From Symsagittifera roscoffensis (Eukaryota; Xenacoelomorpha; Acoela; Convolutidae): a DNA stretch of 64,000 nt. This document shows positions 23,403 through 35,945 of the stretch, piece after piece (position 1 is the first letter of the stretch; each line of letters starts with the position of its first letter). Where the stretch lies: positions 25,493,821 to 25,557,820 of the forward strand of contig NC_087071.1 of assembly GCF_963678635.1 (NCBI RefSeq). The letters are read 5' to 3'. The notes beneath the pieces are model-generated. The model was not told the origin of the DNA and ran no database searches. It saw nothing but the letters and a program-made list of their open reading frames with translations. The position numbers and the translations under genes were made by a program.

Positions 23403-24457
23403 CGAGGCCAAACTGTGCATTTTGTGCATTGTAAGCGGAATCCGCAACAGGCCCAAATCAGATTTGTCGTGAAATCCGCAAAATTGCTACATTTGTTTGA
23501 TATTCTTTGCTGCTTTGAATTCCACAAACAAATACCTAAAACACTGTACCGTTCAAAAATGCTCCAAATATAGGCGAATTTGCGGAATTCGCAACCGTAT
23601 TTGCAAAATCCAGAACAGTTCGTGGAATCCACAAATTATGAGACATGTGCATAGTTGAATTGAGCTGTTGCGGAATCCGTAACTGTAAGCGGAATCCGCA
23701 AATTGTAAGTGGAATCCGCAAACTGTAAGTGGAACCCTCATTTTGTTTGCCGATTCCTTTTACATATATGTATGTGTAGTTGCGCTTAAAACTATATCTT
23801 TTAATTACTACGTTAATCAGCTACCGGTTAAAATGCCAAAAATTTGATCTCAACTCCTCTCAAACACCCAACTTCGATCACAAATCCTGTCGAACATACC
23901 CAAATTCGATCTCAATTCCTGACAAACATACGCAACTTCGATCTCGTCTCAATTCCTGTCAAACATGACCAGTTTCAATTTCAGTTCTACAAATGTTAAC
24001 TTCAATCTCAATTCCTGTCATCAATCTCAAATCCTTAAAACTTATTCATCAGTTCATTTCAAGCTATTCAATTTAAGTAAAAATATTTCAATTTGGCCAT
24101 TTTGAAATATTTTCAAAATGCGAAACAAGAACATAGTTTGAAAAGGCAACATTTTCAAGACTATAAATTCGTGTTTTTGAACATAAAATTTAATTTAGCT
24201 CGATTTCAATTTTGGTAATTTGTAACTAAAACTAATATGCTCAAATTAGTTAAATAGATCATTTACTCCCTGTGAACAAAATGTTTTGAATTCACGCTCA
24301 CAAACACAAAATCTCACATACAAAATTCCAAATTTTGAATCTCAACTACTGAATCCCAAATACTGACCTTATTCGGCGATATGTCAACCCAATAATGAAA
24401 TAACCCAATTACCGAAATAGCCCAACGAATTTATTCGGCGTTGTGTTTCAAAACTAT
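23403..24457. mobile_element. foldback-type element, truncated copy in unit A
   Basis: It begins CGAGGCCAAACTGTGCA and carries the left subterminal array of GTAAGCGGAATCCGCAA and GTAAGTGGAATCC motifs. It is cut at 24457 by the start of unit B, so the right inverted repeat is missing. Confidence 0.75.
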
Positions 24458-27400
24458 GATTTTTATTGGGGTTTTACGAACTAGGCGATATACCAAACGA
24501 GTTCCAGAGGGTGATGGATTCATTACTGAAAGACGTTCCTTTTACAATTGTTATATCGACGACATTTTAATAGCTTCGAAAGGATCCCTAAATGAACACA
24601 AAGTGATATTAACAAAAATTTTAAACATCTTGGACAACAAGAACAAGGCAGTAAAATGGGAGAAATAGGCATTTTTCCAAAACAAATAGAGTGGCTGGGT
24701 TTCAAGATATCAAATTTGGGGTTAAAACTATTGGAGGGAAAGTCAGATTCTATAAAAACTCTCCCAAACCCCAAAAACATATCTAAATTAAGGTCATTCT
24801 TCGGCTCAATCAACCAATATATGAAGTTCGTCCCAAACCTGTCAACACTAAGTTCTCCCTTACGACCACTTTTAGTAAAAGAATCAGTCTACCAATGGAA
24901 CGACGATCATACGAAGGCTTTCGAAGAAATAAAGAAACAGATTGTCAACATTACAGAGAACAATCGTTTTGACATAAAAAGGATGTCAAGATTAAAAACA
25001 GACGCTTCACATAGCGGCCTGGGAGCCATTTTAGAACAATGGGACGAGGAAAATTGTTAACAATAGCATTCGCTTCTCAATTTTTAAACAGTCATGAAAC
25101 GAAATATTCTACAAACGAATTAGAAATGTTAGGAGTAGTCTGAGCTACAGAACATTTTAAAAATTACTTGTATGGCGCTCAGTTTGAAATCGTAACGGAT
25201 CACAAGGCATTGTTATCATCCTTAAATGCAAATCAAAGTAACAAAACTATGCACAGCAGACTAACCCGTTGGGTAAATCGACTTTTACCATTTAACTTCA
25301 AGATCAAACACATACCAGGAAAAAAAATGGGACTTACAGATCTACTGTCGAGATTACCTTCAGAAAAAACCCTCCCAACCTCACACTACAATAGCAAATT
25401 TGTAGTGGCAACAGTTAAAAAGATTGTAGACAACCTCTCTGTAAATATTGATTGTAAAAAGAGTAATTATATAAATAACGAATTGTACAACCCAGTGGAT
25501 GTAAATACTTTTAGTAACTTGGATTGCAATAATCCAATGGGCGGAAAGAAAGAACTAACGCTATTCATCCAACGGTCGTTCTTCTCGAATATTCTGAATT
25601 ACGTCAGGGACACAATTAGAATTTGTAATTCCAATCACTCGCGTTCAGAGTCCTGTACAAGCGGTTGCATCCCATTGAATCTTTCAAAATTCGATTTCAA
25701 TTACTTTTACCTTTTACTTTTACCTTTTTTTTCTTACTCAGTCACTTTTATCAGTTAACCAGTCCCTAAATTCCGAAAGCAAAAAGCTATTGGTAAAACT
25801 TCTCACGTCTGTGAACTCGCTAAAAATTTCCCTCAGGGTGGAAAATAAAGGAATTTTACTGAACTTCAACAACGACATTATGTCTGACATCCATAAAAAA
25901 CTACTCGTTAAATATAAGGGAGACCTCAAGTTACCAGACACTCCTTTATCCTTCACCGGAAATTGTTCGAACAAATTAATTAGACTCATGACAGACGAGG
26001 GCAAAATTCTCAAGGATGTGAAGAAGGCAGTAGAAGAAGGCATACCATTGGATAGATTCGGAGCCTACCTCAAGAATTTCTAAAGAGACATCCATGTGAA
26101 AGAAGGATTGTTATTTAACGATAACAAACTGATAGTGCCAGCAGCTCTGAGACCGCCATTTTTGTCGCTTTTCCATAAAACTCACCCAGGACAGCTCGGA
26201 ATGAAATCTCTGGCAGAAAACATTGGTTTGCTACACTTATACAGAGAGATTTGTTACCATGGAAAAAACTGTATCCAGTGCATCAAGGCTGGTAAGAATG
26301 TAAAAATGATTTTGGGTACGAACAATACGGAGAAATTGCCAATCCTTTCTGGACCAAACGAAGAATTAGACTTAGACTTTGCGGGTCCTTTGGACAAAAT
26401 TTTGGTGCAACTCAAAATATCTTTTAATATGCATCGACCGCTTCTCAAAGTTCCCGTCAGCAAAGGTAGTGAATAACACCTCGGTTTCTTCAATTTTATC
26501 TTTCATGTCAGATTGTTTTCACCTTCGTGGTTTTCCGAAGTATATTACAGTCGAAGATGGTTCATGTTTTTTTTTTCAAACGGTTCTAGAAACTTCTGCG
26601 AGAAGAACAACATTAACTTAACTCTATGTACTGTCGGGGATCACAGATCCAATGAAGTCGTAGAACGACTCATTTACACGGTTAAAGCAAAACTCTTGGC
26701 AATGTCGTTTAACGAACCAAAACCATCTTTAAGTACGGCCATTGATAAAATCATTTGGAATATTCGTTCAACGAAACAATCATCCATTGTTGACGCGATT
26801 AATGGTCTCAAACGCGATTAATTTAGATAAAGGGAAGTCAATATTGTCAAGGAATAGAACTCAAGACTGGGGAGCAAATGACGCATTCGAAGACGGATAT
26901 CTGGAGAACACAGTGGCAGACAAAAGGGGGTTTGAGAGCGACCCATCGGACAAACTTGATAGAATCCTTCAGCGAGCCCCACTGTCAAACACATTCAGCC
27001 AAAGAGATAACTGGTTTAGGAAGACAGTTAACCGAAGGGAAGGCGAACCTTATTTTAAACCACTTGGGGGAAAACAATTGTCGGATACAAAACATACGGT
27101 TTAATTAGACAATGGACATGTACTCAGAAAATCCGATTTAGCTTTTAATAAAAATCAACCGTCGGCTCCCAGTAAATTTTCAGCATTTCCGAACTCGATA
27201 AATAATAGTCATGATTTAGCAGGAAACTGAAAGAGAAATTCTCCATTGAAAAGGCCGGACTCAAACGAAGGAGGCCCATCGACGAGCTACAAACCAAAGG
27301 GAGAAAAGGCGATGAAAAGGAGGAGAATGAAAACACCGAGTTACAAAGGTCCAAAATTCGCGTATTCTGAATTAGATTCCTCGCTAGAGTTAGACCATTG

Positions 27401-28040
27401 GGACAAAGTTATCGATGATTATTTGGGTACGGACTGGGAAATTGTATATAATACTCCGACTTATAATATTGGTAGTGTTTTAGATGAGTCAGGACGTACC
27501 TTAGCGAGTAAAACCAACACTCAGACGACGATTACGTTCCCAACAGACACATGCGACAACCCAATTAGGATAGAGAGCTCTCCGGAAAAGACAAAAGAGA
27601 CGCCCACAGCCCCGAAAAGCAACAAATCACGACCCAGAAGGAATCCAGGCCCCCCTAAATTTTACGGAGACAGGCGCTTCATAGACCAGGTGACCCTAGG
27701 AGCAGAAATCATCGAAGTCGCGGATTCCGATGACGAGCCCCTGATAACTTTCTCCGGCTCGAAAAGCCTACAGACGACCTTTCCCTCAGACTCACCATCG
27801 GATTACTTGACGCCACTCGAGCATATACCTTTCCATCCAACACTGTTGGCGGAAACTACACAAGGCTCCTCGTCAATTCTTTCTTCCATGACGCCAAAGA
27901 TCGCGGTACTATCCTCTCCATTGGAAGAAGTCAGATCCGACATTCAGGACAATGACAGGAGTGATATATCTTCAGTCATAGACACCGAAGTAAGGAAGAA
28001 GACCCACAGTTTCCATGATATATTTAACGCCACATATTAA
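24458..28040 (+). pseudogene. broken Ty3/Gypsy pol, unit B
   Basis: Same content and same frame breaks as unit A, so the damage predates the duplication. Unit B has one extra single-base deletion (near 25056) in RNase H that truncates that frame, and a few substitutions, for example a Gly codon for Glu in LSGPNEEL before the integrase core. Confidence 0.85.
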
Positions 28041-28462
28041 AACTCTGAAAACTTAAAAACTCTTTTAGCATAATCTTTCAGGGCTGATTTTTCCATTGGT
28101 TACCCATTTTAGGCAATTTTACTAATTCTCAAGTTGAGCGATTTTGTACATTTTAATTAGTTAGTTATGTAGTTTAGCTTGTTCAATTTGTTTATATGTC
28201 ACATAATCCTAATTGTACATAACATTTCGTCAGTTGTACAGTCGCTGTAGATATCTGTTTCATCTTGTAGGTAGCCTGTAAATATTACCACAATGACATA
28301 TCCATTGTAAATTGCATTATATCTGTGAATTTCTATTGGTGCTAAACGCTGATACTTTTTGTTTCAACTTTGGCCCTGGTGGAGTGAGGGGAGAATGGAG
28401 TATATGTGTGATATTGACTACATTGGGGAGTGGGCAGATATAAATTTTTTTGCAGCGGGGAA

Positions 28463-28675
28463 TGTTGTGATTTATTATTTTAGTATATCTTAACCTTGAC
28501 CTCTATAGATTAATCAAGTACCAGTTAATGTCTACTCTACGAAGTCCAGAGGACTTTGCGTCACTAGTTGCTCTTTTAGGACATCGGTCAGTTTTAATTT
28601 ACAAATTGTTTTAGTCCTTTTTAACTTAGATAGTTAGTTTAGTTACCAGTGGTATTTACATACTTTTATTAATCA
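28463..28675 (+). repeat. probable 3' LTR, unit B
   Basis: Equivalent of 22673-22885 in unit A, with the same purine tract, TGTTGTGAT start and ATCA end. Confidence 0.5.
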
Positions 28676-29192
28676 GAATAGGATATTATAATCCAATTGA
28701 GCAACCTTGCTTCCCATGGTACAGTGTTAAACAAATTTTCTTCAGTTTCTTAAAGCTTGAACTGGTTTCAAACAATTCGGCGTGTCATTATGGGGTAGAA
28801 AAACAATTCTTAGAGTTTTGCTCAATGTTTAGCAGTTTTTAGCAGAATACTGCTGTTTGAATTTCAAAGGCTTCACCGCATCTACTAAATCTGCTTTCAG
28901 GAACAAATTACTGTTTATTTATTCGTCTATTATGGTAAGTATATGTTGTGATAAGGTCGCGTATGAGATGATATACGCTTTCAATTGAGTATGATTAGGG
29001 TCAGACACATATTAATTTGGTCTTGTTGTAATTCGCTTCGATGGTTACCTTGCTACTGGTTGTAATCGTTATATTTCAAATGGAGAATTTATAGGTTTAT
29101 ACAAAAAACTAACCAATTGAGGACGAAAAACCTTAATCCATGGAACAAAATATGGGTAAAATTTTTAAACAAAATTGAAAAATTTTACATTG

Positions 29193-30726
29193 CGAGGCCA
29201 AACTGTGCATTTTGTGCATTGTAAGCGGAATCCGCAACAGGCCCAAATCAGATTTGTCGTGGAATCCGCAAAATTGCTACATTTGTTTGATATTCTTTGC
29301 TGCTTTGAATTCCACAAACAAATACCTAAAACACTGTACCGTTCAAAAATGCTCCAAATATAGGCGAATTTGCGGAATTCGCAACCGTATTTGCAAAATC
29401 CAGAACAGTTCGTGGAATCCACAAATTATGAGACATGTGCATAGTTGAATTGAGCTGTTGCGGAATCCGTAACTGTAAGCGGAATCCGCAAATTGTAAGT
29501 GGAATCCGCAAACTGTAAGTGGAACCCTCATTTTGTTTGCCGATTCCTTTTACATATATGTATGTGTAGTTGCGCTTAAAACTATATCTTTTAATTACTA
29601 CGTTAATCAGCTACCGGTTAAAATGCCAAAAATTTGATCTCAACTCCTCTCAAACACCCAACTTCGATCTCAAATCCTGTCGAACATACCCAAATTCGAT
29701 CTCAATTCCTGACAAACATACGCAACTTCGATCTCGTCTCAATTCCTGTCAAACATGACCAGTTTCAATTTCAGTTCTACAAATGTTAACTTCAATCTCA
29801 ATTCCTGTCATCAATCTCAAATCCTTAAAACTTATTCATCAGTTCATTTCAAGCTATTCAATTAAAGTAAAAATATTTCAATTTGGCCATTTTGAAATAT
29901 TTTCAAAATGCGAAACCAGAACATAGTTTGAAAAGGCAACATTTTCAAGACTATAAATTCGTGTTTTTGAACATAAAATTTAATTTAGCTTGATTTCAAT
30001 TTTGGTAATTTGTAACTAAAACTAATATGCTCAAATTAGTAAAATAGATCATTTACTCCCTGTGAACAAAATGTTTTGAATTCACGCTCACAAACACAAA
30101 ATCTCACATACAAAATTCCAAATTTTGAATCTCAACTACTGAATCCCAAATACTGACCTTATTCGGCGATATGTCAACCCAATAATGAAATAACCCAATT
30201 ACCGAAATAGCCCAACGAATTTATTCGGCGTTGTGTTTCAAAACTATGATCCCAAAAATTGTTTGCAAATACTAAATTGTGACATCCATTGATTTAGTTA
30301 AACAATGCTTTAAGATTTGTTCGTGGGTTTCGCTGAAAATGGTTAAGTCCTTGCTTTTAAATTCCGCATGTGCATAGGCAAGTTCAGTAATAAACAAATT
30401 TCTGAATTCCTTTACAGTTTGCGGATTCCGCTTAAACATTTTGCAGATTCCACTTACATTTGCGGGTTCCACTTACATTTTGCGAAATCCACCTACAGTT
30501 GCAAAATCCAGAACAACTAGCTATATTTGCTTGTTGAGGAATCCGCAACAAATTAAATGTGCCGACAAAATGTACGTTACAAGTATATGTACTCGAAATC
30601 CACGTAAATCTTGTAAGTGGAATCCACTTACATTTTGATCCACTTACATTTTGGAAGTATATGTACGCGAAATCCACGTAAATCTTGTAAGTGGAATCTA
30701 CTTACATTTTGCACAGTTTGGCCTCG
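29193..30726. mobile_element. foldback-type DNA element, complete copy
   Basis: The terminal inverted repeat CGAGGCCAAACTGTGCA at 29193 is matched by TGCACAGTTTGGCCTCG ending at 30726. Both ends carry inward-facing arrays of short GTAAG(T/C)GGAATCC modules, in opposite orientation at each end. Near the right end a module of about 58 bp beginning AAGTATATGTAC is duplicated (about 30583-30640 and 30655-30712). Flanks are CATTG and TATTG, a weak target-duplication candidate. It has no convincing ORF. Confidence 0.75.
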
Positions 30727-30979
30727 TATTGTATTGCCTTTTGTAGGCACAAGAATCTGCCTTCTTGAAACTCTCCTACTATTAACTTTGTAAACATTTT
30801 TACAGCCTCGTGAATTATGGTTTAGATACCCGCATTGACGAAAAAGGATAAAAGTCGGTTATCTACAGAAAAATAGACAGATTTCTGATCTGTTGTAATG
30901 TGGCTAAAAGATTCGATTATGTAGTTTTAATAATCGGTTAAATTACATTTTGTTTCGCAAAAAGTTATACAGTATATTA

Positions 30980-31866
30980 CCCGGGTTGACCAAAAATGGT
31001 TACCATACAATTCTCATAAATGGGAAATTTCTTTTCATACAATTCCATACAATTCCATGCGTACATGAAGGGAAATTGTATGATAGGTGTTTTCTCCATA
31101 GACCAAAAAGTTGTTTTTTGTTTCTAAATTTATTTTCTGAAAAATTTCGGGTTGTATTTGCACCCGAACACAAGTGACAAAGACCTCGGCTACCCAAAGC
31201 ACCAAAAGTTGGGCGGTCTTACATTTACAATGCATAAAAAAACGACCTTAATTAACTTCCAGCTGTCTTTCACATATGCTAAAACAAAAGTAACAAACTT
31301 TTAATTTTTGGCAACAATTTTCAATGATGATCATTTTAAATTTTTGAATTTTCAAATTATCAGGCATTGATCAAGGCATACATAAACACGACATACAAAA
31401 GAAATATGAATTTTCAGCGTTTTGAAGAAAAAAATTAAGTGAAAAGAAAAAAAGCCAATATTATCGTATCCAGGACTTCGTTGTGCACACAAAAAACTGA
31501 ATTTTGCATGCTTTTTTCCGAAAATATTTGTTTGCAAGCAAATTTTTTGGAGCTAATTTTCAAAATTACTTAGAAAATTTTTTTGTGTCGCTATCAAAAA
31601 ATGCCAGTCATACAATTTCCATACATGGAAACTAAATGGTAAGCATTTTTTTTCAAATCAGTTTTTTTTAGTCACCAATCTGTTCAAATGTTCTCAAAAA
31701 GACGCAGAAATGGTTTTGTTTTTTTTTCTATTGTTTTTCGGAAATGTATGAGAATTATATGACAAGCATTTTCTCCATACACTTGATGTATGGTTTTGTA
31801 TGATAATGATTTTTGTTGAATGGAAATGTATGATAAGCATTTTTGGTGTATGAAGGTCAACCCGGG
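30980..31866. mobile_element. TA-flanked MITE with CCCGGGTTGACC termini
   Basis: CCCGGGTTGACC at 30980 is the inverse of GGTCAACCCGGG ending at 31866, each flanked outside by TA. Just inside both ends lie related modules (CAAAAATGGTTACCATACA and its inverse). Several further CATACAATT and TGTATGGAAAT modules occur internally. Its 887 bp hold no transposase. TA flanks suggest a Tc1/mariner-type mobiliser. Confidence 0.65.
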
Positions 31867-34507
31867 TATCTTTGTATAATCCTTATCAAAACACTTAAAA
31901 ATTGTTTTTTTACTGTACCAAGTTTCCTGTATACTACAGATAGATTAAGAACAGATTATATCCAGCTTATTTCACTTTTATATATAAATTATCTACATAT
32001 TATAATTTTTTAATGCTGATTATCTACAGATTTTATACAGATTAAATACTGTCAATATACAGGTTATCTACAGATTTTATACAGTTTTTATAGAATAGAC
32101 AAATTGATTATTTTGGCACAGAATCTCAATTATTTGGTAACTGTTCCGACTTTCGATACGAAAGTAACGGAATATTTGTGCTCGGGGTGGGCTTTTTTTT
32201 CAGACAAACTTCGACTTTTAAACTAGCCATTTTTGACGGAATTTTTTAAATCTTTCAAAAGCTATTGTTGTCTTGAGCTTAAATTTGAAAAGATATTACA
32301 CAAGTGATAATTTTTTGTAAAGTTATGGGGGTTTAAATTTTGCCATTTTGGCCAATTTTGGACAATCAACGTGCGATATAATTTGCGTTATTAACGCGTA
32401 AGCGGAGATTTAATCCATCTTAGAAAACGTTCCAAATTGGTTGAAAGAAGCTTATTTGCCATAATTGATTTGTTACAAGGAGCAAAATCTAACCGTTGTA
32501 TTTTATATGGCAAGTGGGTGGATGATTTTCGTTTAAAGTTTCAAATTTTAGAAGAAAAAAGTTCATTTTTTTAATTACATTTAGTGTTTTTGTTATTAGT
32601 GCTCCATAAACTTTAAAAAGCAGTCGGAACCTTCAGGGCTTCGCCCTGATACTAGAAGTCTTGTTTAATTATATTATCTGACGTGTTTTCTGTATATATT
32701 ATTTTATTCATTTCGTCACTGCGGGTACGCATTCTTGTCTCAAATTCAACAGAGAAAATTTAATAGTTCATCTCCTTTACGCTCTCATGTTTTCTCTCGA
32801 ATCACATAGTTTTTTTGTAAAACCGCTGAATTTTAAATCCAATTGTGGTTCCGTCCAATTGAAAAACTCTGAGGAAATTTGTATTCGGTTGTTTTGGATT
32901 TTTTTCTGTTTTTTTCCACGCAAAATCAGCCACCAATTCATTGGAATGATATGAGTAGTAATTCTTATTTAGACCTTTTTAGTCGCGATTCGAATGTATT
33001 TTCAAAAATTTCAGAAAATTTTCCCAATGAGAAAAACCGGCTTGAAATTTTTGATTTTTGAATCAAAAACTCTAAAATATTGAAAAAATGCAAGAAAAAT
33101 GGAAACAATTTTTGGAAGTTTTTTGATTTTTTTGTTATTCTTTTCAATTCTCAATACATTTAATTTTTTAATTTGCTTCATTTCACTATGACTGTGGAAT
33201 ATGCCTAAATTCGAATTTTTTTTTCAGTTCTTTTTATCCAACCTCACATAAAAAACGACACTAATTTGAAGAAAAAAAATTGTGTTTTTCTTAAGACTAT
33301 GGTCGGAACCTTCTGAGCAAAGAAAAAACCAGCTGTGCTTGTTTATTATTTAGTTTTGTTTGTAGTCGAATAAGCCGGAACTTCATACTTTAAAATGAGT
33401 TTAACATTTGATTCGGAACGGAAAATTTTCCGAAAGTCGGACCGGACCAAAAGCTTGATAACTAAATATTAAATTGAAATCGTTTGATTTAATTGACTAA
33501 TCAGTGCAAACTATTTGAATTACATTTGATTGATTCGATATATCGTACTAAACAGAGTGATGATTACACCTCACTTAATTACTTGAATAAATTACTCGAT
33601 TTGTTGAACATTGAAAAAAAACTGTTTTGCTTTATTACGCACAAGTATGTTTACATGGTCAAGGCGTCATTAGCCAATAAATTTGCCAGTCTGCAAATGT
33701 TTTCATGCTCCGCTTCACCTCCAGTTTCAATCAAGGAACTTCGGATCCTGAAACAGACAAAAATAAATCAGTCAGTTGCGAGACGAAGTGTGTGCTCATT
33801 TCTGGTTGACTAAGTCAAAAGGATTTTTTTTTGTAATTATTTTACGACAGCAATTACTGACCGCCGAACCCCAATTTTTTTTTCTAAAAGCGCCTTTAGC
33901 GCCAATATAAACCAATTTTGAGTGGGGACTACAATATTGAGAGGGAGCGGTGGAGTTTTCCCGTTTTGAACTTTTTCGGAGGTTTTGATCAGTTACCAGC
34001 AGAATTGGCCAATATTTTAAAATTGGCCTGTTCACGCCACTGAAAACAGTAGGTATTTTGAGATAAGGCAAGTTTTCGTCTTCTGCTTTCTTATTGCTTA
34101 CATTTTTATAGGTTTTATAGATACTATAAGAATAGTATGAACAACAAACAAATTGGGTTAATACGAAACTTATTGGCTAAAAGCTGATTCTTCAATTGTT
34201 TTCAATTTTTTGTTAGAGAAGAAGCGGACATAAACAGAAACGAACACTAATACATTAGCATTAGAATTGCAATAACACTAATGTCTCGAAGCTTTTTTAA
34301 GTGATTTAAAACCAAATTAATCTGTGTTTCATAATTTTTTTAATGCAAGAACACTATCTAGTTTTGTGATATATGCTTCTGTATACTCCTAGACTCACTG
34401 AATAATCATTCGAACCACTCCATCTAAAAATTTAACCGAAAAAGAATGTAAAAAGTTGAGTCTGAAAACAAGTGACTATCATTAATTTCAAGGCAATGAT
34501 CGAACAA

Positions 34508-34690
34508 CACCTAGCTTCAGGGACGGATCTAGTGTTTCCTTTAGGGGATTTCAAAGAAAAAATTGAACTCTTTTCTCTTTTAAGGCCGACTAAATTGATT
34601 TTCCGAGATCTCTCAAAACACTGCGAAGACCCTAAAGAGCCAAAAACCGTTAAAATAGCCGTTTTGGGCAATTTTGAAAATAATTTGTCC
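34508..34690. repeat. dispersed repeat copy beginning CAGGGACGGATCTAG
   Basis: Its order of segments (GACGGATCTAG, then AGGCCGACTAAATTGATTTTC and GACC) is shared with 44762-44897, which begins CAGAGGCGGATCTAGG. An 84-codon ORF across it is fortuitous. Confidence 0.5.
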
Positions 34691-35189
34691 GAAATAATGG
34701 ACTTGCAAAAACCTGAGCAAATTTGAGCCAAATTCAATCATTAAAAAATATATATGTCGGTCGATCAAAAATGGACAAATACTAATTCAGCTTATTGCTT
34801 TTCTCAAACATTGCAAGTTGTCTTTTGTTATGATTTAAAGAGTACCAAAGCTAGGAATTGAGAACTCTTCACGTGATCGAATCCCTGGGTTATCCCCCCC
34901 CCCCCCCCAAATGAGCTACTGACGCGCACGTACATGGAATTTTTGTGCATTATCATTGGATCTCATTTTCAAAAACAGAACCCATAATCTTCACTTTTTT
35001 TCACTAGGGTCATTTCTTGTTTAGTTTTGCACCAGAAAATTTAGATAGAGATCATTTATTTTTCATTAAATAATTTTCAAACAAACCCATATTCTCTAAG
35101 ACAAACTACTCTCGTTCCAATGCTTACAAGAAGCTTTTGGTTAGTTTTTGGTCCTGAAATGTTTTTGAATTGCGGTAAAAAAAAACAAG

Positions 35190-35257
35190 CATGAATCATG
35201 GTGAGCCTCGAACTACCAACCCCTGGTACAAGAGTTCAGTGATTTCATTGCAGTTTA
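35190..35257 (-). pseudogene. tRNA-Thr-like sequence adjoining a RIM exon
   Basis: On the minus strand, CACTGAACTCTTGTACCAGG followed by GGTTGGTAGTTCGAGG resembles the anticodon arm (TGT) and T arm of eukaryotic tRNA-Thr, including a near-consensus B box (AGTTCGAGGCT). A T run follows about 25 bp later, as for pol III termination. The D arm is degenerate. It starts directly at the splice donor after the exon at 35259. It is a tRNA pseudogene or SINE head. Confidence 0.4.
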
Positions 35258-35258
35258 C

Positions 35259-35388
35259 CTTCGTTGGTCATTAGTGTAGTATGGTTCTCTTCCTCCATCG
35301 CCGTCTAGTTGTCTCTCCAAACTCCTCGCCCGCAGACCCCTCGATGACCCTCCATGTTGAACACCTCGTCTGTTCATTTGACCTTGAC
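35259..35388 (-). CDS. Rim: RIM-like protein, exon 7 visible (Arg/Gly-rich linker)
   Basis: The acceptor CTCATTTCAG precedes 35388 and the donor GAAG|GTAAAC follows 35259. It enters in phase 1, completing Gly, and leaves two bases. It encodes a basic linker with RARSLERQLDGDGG and EPYYTND. It is the last exon recognised in the transcript direction; a C2B domain, present in full-length RIM, should follow but is not found in the window. Confidence 0.7.
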
Positions 35389-35945
35389 CTGAAATGAGAG
35401 TATTAGGAAAACATTAACTCAGTCTGGAATGCGGGGAAATGATAGACCGGATAGGACAGACTATGCTTTGACAAGCCTGAGAGCCTTTCATAGATCCTTT
35501 TTAAATCACAGGAAAAAAAAGGTTTTTTAATTCCGGTTTGATTATTCAGTACAGGTATGCGCAAAAGATATGTAATAAATTTTGTGTTGTCTAAGTTTTC
35601 TGAGTGATGACAGACCTTTGGCTTTTCTTGTAAACTACAGAACTTTTCTTCTAGTCAATTAAAGAACTGTTGGACTTCTCATTTGATAGTCGCCAAGTTT
35701 TATCCTCTGTTCTTAGGTTTTCATTCACTTTCTGATTTCGCCAATTTAAATAATATTAAAAAATTAATGAGTTTCATTAAATATCAATGTGGTACTATAG
35801 TAAAGTTATTCTATCTATAAACGACCAGTTCAATAGTTAGGCATATATGAATTTCGTACTGCGTAACAAATCCCCCCATTTGTAATGGGGGAGGGGTGTT
35901 ATGTTCACAAGATTCAATCTGATCATGATGAATTCCACAACTGAC

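Larger units (their letters stand above)
18668..24457 (+). repeat. tandem unit A (5790 bp)
   Basis: First of two head-to-tail units. It starts GATTTTTATTGGGG at the gap edge and ends CAAAACTAT. It contains a 5'-truncated Ty3/Gypsy pol, a probable 3' LTR and the left two-thirds of a foldback element. It differs from unit B by only scattered substitutions and two single-base indels (GGTT versus GTT near 19266, and a T-run length near 20785). Confidence 0.9.
24458..30247 (+). repeat. tandem unit B (5790 bp)
   Basis: Second copy of the unit. The junction reads CAAAACTAT|GATTTTTATT at 24457/24458, whereas at the far end CAAAACTAT continues as GATCCCAAAA. GAT is thus shared microhomology at the breakpoint. 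Confidence 0.9.
31867..35258. other. AT-rich region between the MITE and the RIM-like exons
   Basis: No supportable exon. It holds a repeated TTATCTACAGATTTTATACAG module (near 32018 and 32065), a CAGGGC-TTC-GCCCTG hairpin near 32636, repeat-like sequence at 33870-33960 related in inverse orientation to 63110-63185, and a dispersed repeat copy at 34508-34690. It may be a downstream intron of the RIM-like gene or intergenic sequence. Confidence 0.5.

Noticed and set aside
33493-33813. 106-codon plus-strand ORF as a possible host exon
   Set aside because: No convincing flanking splice sites, no recognisable domain, and it lies in repeat-rich AT sequence.
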